DNA of 11,349 nucleotides from an uncultured Verrucomicrobiota bacterium (GCA_947305825.1 CAMZET010000024.1:1-11349); one strand, 5' to 3'. Shown: positions 1 to 6,303, counted from the first letter of the stretch. Translations and numbers: made by a program. Notes: a model not told the origin generated them from the sequence alone.

Positions 1-1
1 G

Positions 2-40
2 GCGGCCGCGCAGACGCGCACCGCCGGGGAAGGGCGGTGA
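2..40 (+). CDS. 3' end of an upstream gene (partial)
   Basis: An open frame enters from the left edge and stops at the TGA at 38-40, giving the C-terminal residues AAAQTRTAGEGR. The stop overlaps the GTG start of the SWIM gene as GTGA, the arrangement of translationally coupled genes in one operon. SWIM proteins of this kind commonly sit beside SNF2-type helicases, so the missing gene could be one, but twelve residues carry no diagnostic motif. This is inference from the overlap only. Confidence 0.3.
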   Translation, partial: AAAQTRTAGEGR

Positions 41-627
41 GCAAGAAGCGCTATGCGATGCGCCGTCCGCTCTACGCGGCCGGGATGCGTCTGCAGGAGA
101 CGCGCGGGGCTTCGCCGCGCGCGTGGTGGGCAAAGCGCTGGCTCGATTCTCTCGCCTGCAAAGATTTGGCCGGGCGTTACGCCCGCGGCCGGATATACGC
201 AATGGGCGGCCAGGTCACGCGCCTGGACGTCTCCGCCGCGCCGCTCGTTTCCGCAGATGTCGTCGGCTGCCGAGACAAGCCGTACCGCGTGGATGTCCGT
301 TTCCGCGCCCCGTCCGGCGATGCCCGCGAAAGGATAGCCACGCGCCTGCGCGCCGAGCCGATGCTCGTCTCGCGCATCCTCGCCGGCGAGCTTCCGACCG
401 AGGTCGAGGGGTTCTTTCGCGCCGAGGGCTACGACCTTTTTCCGGGCGGCCGCCTGGACGAGGGCGTGTACGACATGACGACGAAATGCTCCTGCCCCGA
501 CTACGGCAACCCGTGCAAACATTCGTTCGCCGTGCTGCTTTTGCTGGGAGAGGAAATAGCCCGCCGCCCGGCGCTCCTGCTCGAATTGCGCGGCTTCCCG
601 CCGGAGGAACTCTGCAGTGAAGATTGA
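37..627 (+). CDS. SWIM zinc-finger protein
   Basis: A 196-residue protein starting at GTG 37, preceded by a purine-rich GGGGAAGGG. The SWIM motif CxCx6CxH is intact: C151, C153, C160 and H162 in CSCPDYGNPCKH, followed by the helix typical of the family (SFAVLLLLGEEI) and an ELRG segment. The N-terminal part (AWWAKRWLDSL around 29-39, then GRYARGRIYAMGGQV around 46-60) matches the bacterial SWIM proteins that accompany SNF2-type helicases. SWIM domains bind zinc and are thought to contact DNA or protein partners; the exact role is unknown. The protein ends just after ELRGFPPEEL, earlier than relatives usually do, and the following ORF in another frame looks like the missing tail. It may therefore be a split or frameshifted gene. 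Confidence 0.83.
   Translation: MSKKRYAMRRPLYAAGMRLQETRGASPRAWWAKRWLDSLACKDLAGRYARGRIYAMGGQVTRLDVSAAPLVSADVVGCRDKPYRVDVRFRAPSGDARERIATRLRAEPMLVSRILAGELPTEVEGFFRAEGYDLFPGGRLDEGVYDMTTKCSCPDYGNPCKHSFAVLLLLGEEIARRPALLLELRGFPPEELCSED
603..609 (+). promoter_or_regulatory. Shine-Dalgarno for the 53-codon ORF
   Basis: GGAGGAA lies inside the end of the SWIM gene, seven bases upstream of GTG 617. This spacing is near ideal and is the main argument that the next ORF is translated as a separate, coupled gene rather than being only a frameshift remnant. Confidence 0.45.
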
Positions 628-778
628 GTCGCGCGTCTTGAAGCGTCTCGGCTCAGTGCCGTTCTGGCGCGGCGAGCAGAAATGCCTGGACGCGCTGGAA
701 ATTATTTACCGCAAAGCTGCCGAAAAGGCCGGGAAAGTGTTGAACAAGGAATGCGAGAAGATACGGAAATCTCGATAG
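617..778 (+). CDS. 53-aa ORF resembling a SWIM protein C-terminus
   Basis: GTG 617 to TAG 776-778 encodes a charged, helical peptide that includes RVLKRLGSVPFWRGEQKCL and LEIIYRKAAEKAGKVL. It starts 11 bases before the SWIM stop, in the +1 frame. The PFWRG...L..IYRKA pattern is what I would expect beyond the ELRG...EEL segment of a SWIM-family protein, so SWIM plus this ORF would make one protein of about 250 residues. Two readings remain: a genuine one-base frameshift (mutation, or assembly error in a draft genome), or a split gene translated by coupling from the GGAGGAA site. No homopolymer slippage site is obvious at the junction. The 3' end overlaps the proposed ybeY start by 28 bases. 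The protein-like character is clear; the gene status is not. Confidence 0.5.
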   Translation: MKIESRVLKRLGSVPFWRGEQKCLDALEIIYRKAAEKAGKVLNKECEKIRKSR

Positions 779-1236
779 AAGGGCGCTTGCCGAAGTCTCT
801 CGGCTTGTCGCGGGCGGAACTCGCGGCGGCGGCGCTCCTTTTCGCTTCGCTCTCCGCCAGAAGATGCGGCGAGCGTTTCATGTCCGTCGCGGTCGTTGTC
901 CAGCGCGACGCGGAAAGCGACGCCGCGCACGCGGCGATAATGGGCGTCGCCGGCGCCACTGACGTGATTACGCAGCGCTACGAGGCAATCCCCCCGGAAG
1001 AGCCGGGCGTCTACGGCGAATTGTACGTGAACGCCGACCAGGCCCTGAGGTGCGCGAAGAAGTTCGCCGGCGCACGCTCGCGCCGCTGGACTGCGCGCGA
1101 CGAATTCCTCCTCTACGTCGCGCACGGCATGGACCACCTTTCCGGCGCCGACGACCAGACGCCGCAAGACTACGCCAGAATGCGCCGCCGCGAATTGTCC
1201 TGGCTGCGCATCGAGAAGAGAATCGCGTCGAGCTGA
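751..1236 (+). CDS. ybeY: Endoribonuclease YbeY (rRNA maturation factor)
   Basis: A 161-residue protein, the usual YbeY size. The family core is visible: ATDVITQRYE (about residues 69-78) followed by GELYVNADQA, then the metal motif HGMDHLSGADD at 125-135. YbeY is a single-strand endoribonuclease involved in 16S rRNA 3'-end maturation and ribosome quality control. The canonical third zinc ligand (His124 in E. coli) is Asp135 here, and the usual Arg before the TDV motif (Arg59 in E. coli) aligns with Met. Bacteroidetes-type YbeY proteins have an equivalent Asp, so this looks like a natural variant rather than decay. ATG 751 is chosen because it gives the family's N-terminal strand directly; an AAGGA abuts it closely, so initiation may be coupled to the upstream ORF. 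ATG 682 would add 23 atypical residues. The 3' end overlaps the convergent TetR gene by 67 bases. Confidence 0.82.
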   Translation: MREDTEISIEGRLPKSLGLSRAELAAAALLFASLSARRCGERFMSVAVVVQRDAESDAAHAAIMGVAGATDVITQRYEAIPPEEPGVYGELYVNADQALRCAKKFAGARSRRWTARDEFLLYVAHGMDHLSGADDQTPQDYARMRRRELSWLRIEKRIASS

Positions 1237-1796
1237 TCTATGCATTCCGATATTTCGGCGCGGCCTGTCACCGTGATGCGCAGCGCCACCGCCTCGAACT
1301 GCGAGTAAATCAGCCGCACCATCCGCAGCGGGTCGACGCTCGCCTGGTACTCCCCGCGCCTGACCGCTTCGTTGATGAGCGAGCGCAGAATCCGCTTCAG
1401 GCCGCGCGTGTGCGCATCCACCCGCTCCACGGGGATTTCGCCTTTCCGCCGCTCGTTCGCCAGCACGTCCGCTATCACGCACACGAAGTCACGGTTGTCG
1501 AACAGCATCGCGAATACCGCCACGCAAATCTGGCGGAGCTTCGCGTCCGCGCACTGGCGCGACCTCATCACTTCCGCGTATTTCGCTTCGATGCGCGACG
1601 TCACGCCGGAAATGGCTTCGTTGAAGATTACGCGCTTGTCGCGGTAGTAGGTGTACAAAAGAGTTCGCGACAGCCCTACGGCCGCCGCGATCATCCCCAT
1701 GTTTACTGCGGAATACCCCTCGCGCGCAAAGAGCTTTATCGACTCTGCGAGTATGCGCTCTTTGCGCGCTTCGTGGTTTATCTTCGTCTGCGCCAT
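1170..1796 (-). CDS. TetR/AcrR-family transcriptional regulator
   Basis: A 208-residue protein with the standard TetR N-terminal DNA-binding domain at about residues 11-60: RKERILAESIKLFAREGYSA, then the recognition helix GLSRTLLYTYYRDKRVIF. The remaining ~145 residues are the helical ligand-binding and dimerisation domain, whose ligand cannot be predicted. Its ATG lies one base after the stop of the FadL-type gene, with no good Shine-Dalgarno, so it is probably translated by termination-reinitiation and shares the porin promoter. A TetR repressor co-transcribed with a hydrophobic-compound porin suggests autoregulation of an uptake locus, perhaps sensing a fatty acid, acyl-CoA or aromatic compound; that is inference. 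The 3' end overlaps ybeY tail to tail by 67 bases. Confidence 0.92.
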   Translation of the reverse strand: MAQTKINHEARKERILAESIKLFAREGYSAVNMGMIAAAVGLSRTLLYTYYRDKRVIFNEAISGVTSRIEAKYAEVMRSRQCADAKLRQICVAVFAMLFDNRDFVCVIADVLANERRKGEIPVERVDAHTRGLKRILRSLINEAVRRGEYQASVDPLRMVRLIYSQFEAVALRITVTGRAEISECIDQLDAILFSMRSQDNSRRRILA

Positions 1797-1797
1797 C

Positions 1798-3084
1798 CTA
1801 GAACGAATAGCGGACCGAGGCGGAGACCAGGTGCGAGTGGCCGTTGCGCACGGAATAGCGCTTGCTGCCCTGCGTCCCGTCGGGCTTGTTGTACCTCACG
1901 AAATAGTGCTCGTTGTTCATGCGGATGAACGAGTAGCCGAGGTCGAGGAACAGGTTGTCGGCGAGCTTGAAACCAAGGCCCGTGCCGATGATGTGGCGGT
2001 CGCCGCACGGAAGCATCGACGTCGAATGGTGCTTGGACGTCGGGTCCTCGTCGAACACGTAGCCGCAGCGGAGCGTCAGCCAGTCGAGGAGGTCGTATTC
2101 CATGCCGATGCCGACGCGCCAGGTGTCGCGCCACTTGAGTGGCAGCTTGTAGCCGTAGCCGGGGATGTGGAAGTTGATTTCGTCGACGCTGGACCACTCG
2201 GTCCAGGTGAGCGTCGCGCCGACGCGGTAGCGCTGCGTGACCTTGTAGTTGACGCCGCCGGTGATGGAGCGCGGAAGACGCAGGTGGGCGCGCGCCGAGG
2301 AGTGGTAATACTGCCCGACGGTGCCGGCGGGCGTCCTGACGCCGCCCTTCAGGTCGAAGTTGCCGCGAATCTTGTGGTGGATGCGCGAGCGGTAAACAAG
2401 ACCGAACGACAGGTCTTCCGTCGCCTTGAAGTTCACCGCCGCGTTCCAGCCCACCGCCCAGTCCTCGCCTTTGAGCTTCGAATGCAGGTCGTAGGCGTCG
2501 CGGATGCCGGTGTTAAGGAATTGCCCGGGCGCGTATTCGTAGAGGAAGTTCTCGCCGTTGTAGGGCTCCTTGTGGTTGTCGAACTCAATCCAGCTGCCGC
2601 GCAGACCGGCGGAAACCGAAAGATTGTCGAGCACCTTGTAGGCGAGGTTGGGGTTGAGCGTAATCTGCTCCATCGTCGTCGCCTGCGTGTCGGCCGCCAA
2701 ATCCCAGCCGCCGCTGTAGTGCGTCCCGAGCCCGAATTCGGTGTAGTTGCCCCAGCCGAACGCGAAGTCCCACGGCAGCGGCACCACGAGATATGCGTTC
2801 GGAACCGTGAACCAGCCGGGGTTCATGCGGTCTTGCGACACGTGGTCAACTTCGACGTCGCAGTATGGATTTATGAAAGTCATGCCGGCGGCGAACTGTA
2901 TGTTCGTCGCGAAAGCGATGTTCGCCGGGTTGTAGTAGTTGGCCGTCGCGTCGCCGGCGTCGCCGACGAGCGCTCCGCCAACCGCGTTGCCGCGCGCCGA
3001 CGCTTCGTATATGCCAAAGCCGGCGCCGAATGCCGCCGTGCTTGCAGTTGCGGCCGCCGCTGCGGCCATCAGGAGCTTCTTCAT
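1798..3084 (-). CDS. OmpP1/FadL-family outer-membrane transporter
   Basis: A 428-residue protein. It starts with a Sec signal peptide (MKKLLMAAAAAATASTAAFG, probable cleavage after AFG) and continues with the FadL family signature: GIYEASARGNAVGGALVGDA, then ATANYYNPANIAF with the conserved NPA. Alternating beta-strand patterns fill the rest and the chain ends in Phe (ASVRYSF), the usual outer-membrane barrel recognition signal. FadL-type channels carry long-chain fatty acids or other hydrophobic molecules across the outer membrane; the substrate here is not determinable. ATG 3084 is preferred over an in-frame ATG at 3111 because AAGGAAG sits 8 bases upstream and because the mapped promoter would begin transcription near 3114, leaving the longer form almost without a leader. 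It is the first gene of an operon with the TetR regulator. Confidence 0.92.
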   Translation of the reverse strand: MKKLLMAAAAAATASTAAFGAGFGIYEASARGNAVGGALVGDAGDATANYYNPANIAFATNIQFAAGMTFINPYCDVEVDHVSQDRMNPGWFTVPNAYLVVPLPWDFAFGWGNYTEFGLGTHYSGGWDLAADTQATTMEQITLNPNLAYKVLDNLSVSAGLRGSWIEFDNHKEPYNGENFLYEYAPGQFLNTGIRDAYDLHSKLKGEDWAVGWNAAVNFKATEDLSFGLVYRSRIHHKIRGNFDLKGGVRTPAGTVGQYYHSSARAHLRLPRSITGGVNYKVTQRYRVGATLTWTEWSSVDEINFHIPGYGYKLPLKWRDTWRVGIGMEYDLLDWLTLRCGYVFDEDPTSKHHSTSMLPCGDRHIIGTGLGFKLADNLFLDLGYSFIRMNNEHYFVRYNKPDGTQGSKRYSVRNGHSHLVSASVRYSF

Positions 3085-3116
3085 TATTGACACTTCCTTC
3101 TTTTCTGTCAAACGGC

Positions 3117-3134
3117 GGAAATATTATCATTTCC
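3117..3134. promoter_or_regulatory. 18-bp palindrome, candidate TetR operator
   Basis: GGAAAT-N6-ATTTCC is a perfect 6+6 inverted repeat that covers the -10 element of the porin promoter. Its size, symmetry and position fit a TetR-family operator that blocks RNA polymerase, and the regulator is the second gene of the operon it would control. No footprint can be inferred from sequence alone. Confidence 0.5.
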
Positions 3135-3149
3135 TTGCGCCTCTGTCAA
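3121..3149 (-). promoter_or_regulatory. Sigma70-type promoter of the porin-tetR operon
   Basis: Read on the - strand: -35 TTGACA (3149-3144), a 17-base spacer, and -10 TAATAT (3126-3121). The -35 is consensus and the spacing ideal. The predicted start near 3114 leaves a ~30-base leader containing the AAGGAAG ribosome-binding site before ATG 3084. Confidence 0.75.
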
Positions 3150-3273
3150 TAGCGTAAATGCCCCTTTTTCGCATTCGTCAGCGCCTTTCAGACGTGGGTT
3201 TGACACTTTGACGGAATTGGTTAATCTGACAATCCGGCAGGGATGCCGAACGTCTCCGCCGCCGCTGCGAGGC

Positions 3274-3349
3274 TGCGTTTCACCTTAAACGCTCCTTAAA
3301 CGATGATTAAACGCTCCAACCGGCGTAGAATATGCGATAATATACGCGC
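3274..3349 (+). promoter_or_regulatory. Shared 76-bp promoter module, copy A (yraN)
   Basis: This block recurs at 6411-6486 with a constant offset of 3137 and no indels. In order it has a dyad GCGTTT-N6-AAACGC (3275-3292), TTAAAC boxes at 3285, 3296 and 3307 (exactly 11 bp apart), a 15-base non-conserved spacer, and the core GATAATATACGCGC (3336-3349). If GATAAT is the -10, the boxes start near -63, -52 and -41, and no TTGACA-like -35 exists at the normal distance (bases 3313-3318 are GCTCCA). The boxes could bind an activator or the RNA polymerase alpha C-terminal domain. The predicted start near 3348 gives a ~49-base leader to yraN. Confidence 0.75.
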
Positions 3350-3352
3350 ATG

Positions 3353-3368
3353 GCCGGGATGGCCCGGC
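3353..3368 (+). promoter_or_regulatory. 5' leader hairpin of yraN
   Basis: GCCGGG-ATGG-CCCGGC forms a perfect 6-bp GC stem with a 4-base loop. It begins a few bases after the predicted transcription start and lies upstream of the ribosome-binding site, so it would cap the mRNA 5' end without hiding the start. The comM leader has a hairpin at the same relative place. Confidence 0.45.
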
Positions 3369-3396
3369 ACTCACATGAAAAGAAAGGAGGAAGTCG

Positions 3397-3855
3397 ATGA
3401 GCGGGAAACGGGAGCGCGGCGGAGGCTCGGCGGAAGCGGCGTCCGCCTTGGGCGAGTGGGGCGAGGACGTGGCGGTCGAGCAGTTGCGCTGCGAAGGAAT
3501 GGAAATCGTGGAGCGCAACGCCCGGCCGGCCGCCTACGACAGAAGGCTGGAGATAGACATAGTGGCCTACGAGCCGTCGACCGACACGATGGTGTTTGTC
3601 GAGGTCAAGCAGCACGGAACGCATCTCGAATGGGAGGGTGCGCTTCGCGGGATAACCGAACGCAAGCGCAGAATCCTGAAACGCGCTTTCGGGGCCTGGC
3701 GCAACGCGAACAAGTGGTTCGGGAACTGCCGGTTCGACGTGGTGGAGGTATACGGGCGGCCCGGACGCGGGCGACCCCATATCGACCACGTGAGGAGCGT
3801 CAGTCTTCAGCCTCGCCGGGTCCGCCGGGACGAGCCGGTCCAGCTTCCGGCGTAG
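3397..3855 (+). CDS. yraN: YraN / UPF0102 nuclease-fold protein
   Basis: A 152-residue protein with the UPF0102 signature in order: LGEWGEDVAVEQL (18-30), an RN pair at 40-41, EIDIVAY (52-58), MVFVEVK (65-71) and CRFDVVEV (111-118). The E-x-D...E-V-K residues are those of an endonuclease-like (PD-(D/E)XK) fold, so nuclease or Holliday-junction-type activity is expected but not established for the family. ATG 3397 has AAAGGAGG six bases upstream. In many bacteria yraN lies beside comM/yifB and dprA; here it is 2.7 kb from comM but carries the same promoter module. The 20 N-terminal residues are poorly conserved and low complexity. The last 56 bases overlap the convergent rseP 3' end. Confidence 0.88.
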   Translation: MSGKRERGGGSAEAASALGEWGEDVAVEQLRCEGMEIVERNARPAAYDRRLEIDIVAYEPSTDTMVFVEVKQHGTHLEWEGALRGITERKRRILKRAFGAWRNANKWFGNCRFDVVEVYGRPGRGRPHIDHVRSVSLQPRRVRRDEPVQLPA

Positions 3856-5029
3856 GGGCGCCCGCGCCCTCGTCAGCGCCCTCGCCCGCGTCTTGCGCCT
3901 CGGCGGAGGCCTTCGCTTCCGCCGCCGCGCGGTGCATCCGCCACGAGCGCAGCGTGTCGCGGCAAATCAGCAACCCCGCCAGCCCCATCAGCAGAACCAT
4001 GAAAGCGGTGGACAGCGCCGCCACGGCCTTCTCCGGGACGCGCCGGCGAAACACCAGCGCTATGAGCGCGAACATTATCAGCCCGCCGTCGAGCACCGGA
4101 ATGGGCAGAAGGTTGATTACCGCCAGATTGACGTTGATGAAGCGCAGGAATCCGATGCCGTCCCATATGTCGCGTCTCACCGATGCGTATATGCCCTCGG
4201 CTATCATGATCGGGCCGCCAATCGCCTTGCCGGTCGCTTTCATCTCGCTTGGCGTCACGAGCCCCTTCAGCACGCGGAAAATCGAGCCGGCGTCCCACGC
4301 CAGCTGCTTGAGCGGATTCCTGTCGGGCATCCACGCCACGCTCCCGGCGGAGTTGGAGACGCTGTGCGCACCTATGAGGCAAGGACCCGTCGAGTCCAGC
4401 CGGAACGGCGTCACGGTGAGCGAAAGCGTCTCGCCGCCGCGCCGGACGACGAATTCCGTCGGCCGCGTGTCGGCTATCTGTATCTCCGTCTGCATCTCCG
4501 ACCAGGTGTGGACGGCGCGCCCCGCCACCGAAATCACAACGTCGCCCGCAAGCATCCCCGCTTCGCGCGCCGGACTCGGCACCCCGAGCTCCTCGTCCGG
4601 AAAGCCGCCTATCTCCGACGAAAGCACCCCGAACTTCGCGTTTGGCACGAGCGACAGGACTACGGCCAGGAAAACGGCCAAGACCAGGTTCATCGCCGGC
4701 CCGGCGACGGCGACGAGAAACTCTTTCCATGGCGTGCAAGTCGAAAGGCCGCGAGGGGCCGTTCCGTCGCCTTGCAGCGCTTTCGTGCCCTCGGGGTCCA
4801 CGTCGGGTATCGACACGTATCCCCCAAGCGGAATTGCGCTTATGCGGTATTCTACGCCCTTGTACGTCTTCTTCCATAGAGCCGGGCCGAAACCGAGCGA
4901 AAAACGCTCGACGCGAAGACCAAGCTTCAGCGCGACGATGAAGTGGCCGAATTCGTGGATTGCAATTGCGGCGGAGAACAACAGAACGCAAAGTATGATG
5001 TAGAGAATGGTTGCGAGACAGGCTGTCAT
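3800..5029 (-). CDS. rseP: RseP-type site-2 intramembrane metalloprotease
   Basis: A 409-residue inner-membrane zinc protease. The first membrane helix holds the catalytic HEFGH (H25, E26, H29). A second segment lies near 103-128, followed by a single PDZ domain at about 135-210, and the third zinc ligand is in NLLPIPVLDGG (306-316, D314), with a last helix at about 337-356. RseP cleaves anti-sigma factors and leftover signal peptides within the membrane; the local substrate is unknown. It follows dxr after 89 bases, the classical dxr-rseP order. No clear Shine-Dalgarno precedes ATG 5029. The C-terminal ~40 residues are an Ala/Gly/Pro/Glu-rich tail not needed by the family, and about the last 18 codons overlap yraN on the other strand. 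Confidence 0.95.
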   Translation of the reverse strand: MTACLATILYIILCVLLFSAAIAIHEFGHFIVALKLGLRVERFSLGFGPALWKKTYKGVEYRISAIPLGGYVSIPDVDPEGTKALQGDGTAPRGLSTCTPWKEFLVAVAGPAMNLVLAVFLAVVLSLVPNAKFGVLSSEIGGFPDEELGVPSPAREAGMLAGDVVISVAGRAVHTWSEMQTEIQIADTRPTEFVVRRGGETLSLTVTPFRLDSTGPCLIGAHSVSNSAGSVAWMPDRNPLKQLAWDAGSIFRVLKGLVTPSEMKATGKAIGGPIMIAEGIYASVRRDIWDGIGFLRFINVNLAVINLLPIPVLDGGLIMFALIALVFRRRVPEKAVAALSTAFMVLLMGLAGLLICRDTLRSWRMHRAAAEAKASAEAQDAGEGADEGAGAPTPEAGPARPGGPGEAED

Positions 5030-5059
5030 GGTGATTTATCGCTTTGGTGGGTCGTTTGT

Positions 5060-5088
5060 GTGGCGTATATGCTGTAGTGGCGTATATG
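5060..5088. repeat. 12-bp direct repeat in the dxr-rseP gap
   Basis: GTGGCGTATATG occurs at 5060-5071 and again at 5077-5088 (period 17). On the coding (-) strand this is CATATACGCCAC twice, 30-60 bases upstream of the rseP start. It could be a protein-binding pair controlling an internal rseP promoter, but no convincing -35/-10 pair is visible. Apart from this repeat, the 89-base gap holds nothing I recognise. Confidence 0.6.
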
Positions 5089-5118
5089 GCTTGGAGCAGG
5101 CAGGATGCCGCCGGCGCG

Positions 5119-6207
5119 TCAGGCGCAGCGTTCGAGAAGGCGCATCGTGTCGGCGGCGGCGGCCAGGACGGCCTCGGCGGAGTCGCAGGGCGTGTCGCCG
5201 GAGTGTTCGAGCGCCAGCTCCACGAGGCGCGGTATGTCGGTGAAGCGAATGCGCCCTGACAGGAACTTTGCCACGGCCCACTCGTCGGCGGCGGCCAGCA
5301 CGGCCGTCGCGCAGCCGCCGCGCCTGGCCGCTTCCTTGACGAGCCGTAGGCACGGGAAGCGCGAGACGTCCGGACGGCGGAACGTCAGCGCCCCCAGCGA
5401 CGCCAAATCCAGCGTCTTGCGCCCGGCCGGCAGACGGCGCGGCGCACTCAGCGCGTACTGTATCGCCACGCGCATGTCGGGCGGCGAGAGCTGCGCCAGC
5501 GTCGCTCCGTCGGAAAACGTCACCAGCGAGTGCACTATCGATTCAGGATGGACGACGACGTCGATATCCTCGACGTCGATGCCGAAGAGCCACCGGGCTT
5601 CCAGTATCTCGAAGCCCTTGTTCATCATCGTCGCGGAGTCTATGGTGACTTTCGGCCCCATTTTCCAGCGCGGATGGTTGAGGGCCTGCTCGGACGTGAC
5701 GCTGGAAAGGTCGTCCGGCCCGTCGAGGAACGGGCCGCCGGACGCGGTGAGTATCAGTTTCGCCGCTCCGCGCTCCCTGGCGTCCGTTTCGCCTCCCAGG
5801 CATTGGAAAATCGCCGAATGCTCCGAATCTACGGGCAGGAATCTGACGCCGCGCTCGCCCGCCCGCCGCGTGGCAAGTTCGCCGGCCATGACCATCACTT
5901 CCTTCGTCGCGAGGGCAATGTCCATGCCTTGGTCGATTGCGGCAAGCGTCGGCTCGATGCCGCTCATGCCGACTGTCGCCACTACGCAGACATCCGCATC
6001 GTTCTCTTCTACGGCGCGCAACGCCGCACCCTCGCCGACGTACGCACGCGCACCGAATTCCCGCGCTATCGCTTCGCAGCGCTCACGCGACTTGAGCGCA
6101 CTCACGGCAACTATGCGGAACTCGTCGGGATGCTCGCGCACGACATCGACCGTGCTCGCTCCTATCGAACCGGTGCCGCCGAGCAATATTATTCTCTTTG
6201 TAGACAT
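5119..6207 (-). CDS. dxr: 1-deoxy-D-xylulose 5-phosphate reductoisomerase
   Basis: A 362-residue enzyme of the MEP isoprenoid pathway that converts DXP to 2-C-methyl-D-erythritol 4-phosphate with NADPH and a divalent metal; it is the fosmidomycin target. The N-terminal nucleotide motif is GGTGSIGAS (10-18). Metal ligands fit D127 and E129 in PVDSEHSAIFQC, and E200 in SATMMNKGFE. H178 and K197 correspond to E. coli His209 and Lys228 with the same spacing to the Glu. PESIVHSLV and PPDMRVAIQYAL follow as expected. ATG 6207 is chosen because the family begins immediately before the nucleotide-binding loop; an in-frame ATG at 6294 would add 29 unrelated residues and lies upstream of the likely promoter. 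It is the first gene of the dxr-rseP unit, and its mRNA may be nearly leaderless. Confidence 0.96.
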   Translation of the reverse strand: MSTKRIILLGGTGSIGASTVDVVREHPDEFRIVAVSALKSRERCEAIAREFGARAYVGEGAALRAVEENDADVCVVATVGMSGIEPTLAAIDQGMDIALATKEVMVMAGELATRRAGERGVRFLPVDSEHSAIFQCLGGETDARERGAAKLILTASGGPFLDGPDDLSSVTSEQALNHPRWKMGPKVTIDSATMMNKGFEILEARWLFGIDVEDIDVVVHPESIVHSLVTFSDGATLAQLSPPDMRVAIQYALSAPRRLPAGRKTLDLASLGALTFRRPDVSRFPCLRLVKEAARRGGCATAVLAAADEWAVAKFLSGRIRFTDIPRLVELALEHSGDTPCDSAEAVLAAAADTMRLLERCA

Positions 6208-6216
6208 CAGCGGGAC

Positions 6217-6225
6217 ATTATACCA
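6217..6225 (-). promoter_or_regulatory. Extended -10 promoter of dxr
   Basis: On the - strand TGGTATAAT (6225-6217) is a perfect TATAAT with an extended TGn. Only nine bases separate it from ATG 6207, so transcription would start two to four bases before the start codon. No Shine-Dalgarno fits in that space. The -35 region (about TTTCGC at 17-bp spacing) is weak, which an extended -10 can tolerate. Confidence 0.6.
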
Positions 6226-6303
6226 AAATCGCGCCGAAAGCGAAAGACCGCCCGTGGTTTTCTTCTGGCCGACGCTCCGACTGACCGACGGCATCGTTCA
6301 TGT

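Noticed and set aside
1099..1170. YbeY as a degenerate, inactive copy because the third His ligand and the usual Arg are missing
   Set aside because: Asp at the same place is found in Bacteroidetes-type YbeY, and the rest of the motif, the length and the reading frame are intact, so this looks like a normal variant.
1651..3090. Long + strand open frame of ~479 codons
   Set aside because: It lies antisense to the FadL-type gene. Its translation is a Val/Arg/Ala-rich string with no domain, while the opposite strand has a signal peptide, the NPA motif and a C-terminal Phe.
3085..3111. Upstream ATG at 3111 for the FadL-type gene
   Set aside because: It lies about three bases from the predicted transcription start, would put MTEKKEVSI before the signal peptide, and has no ribosome-binding site, whereas ATG 3084 has AAGGAAG at 8 bases.
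3200..3227. TTGACA-N16-TAATCT as a + strand promoter for yraN
   Set aside because: The -10 matches poorly and it would give a leader of ~165 bases; the conserved module at 3274-3349 is a better explanation. It remains one of the unexplained TTGACA words.
3303..5003. Long + strand open frame of ~566 codons across yraN and rseP
   Set aside because: The translation is rich in Ser, Arg, Pro and Thr with no motif, a typical shadow frame in GC-rich DNA; yraN and rseP explain the region on their own frames.
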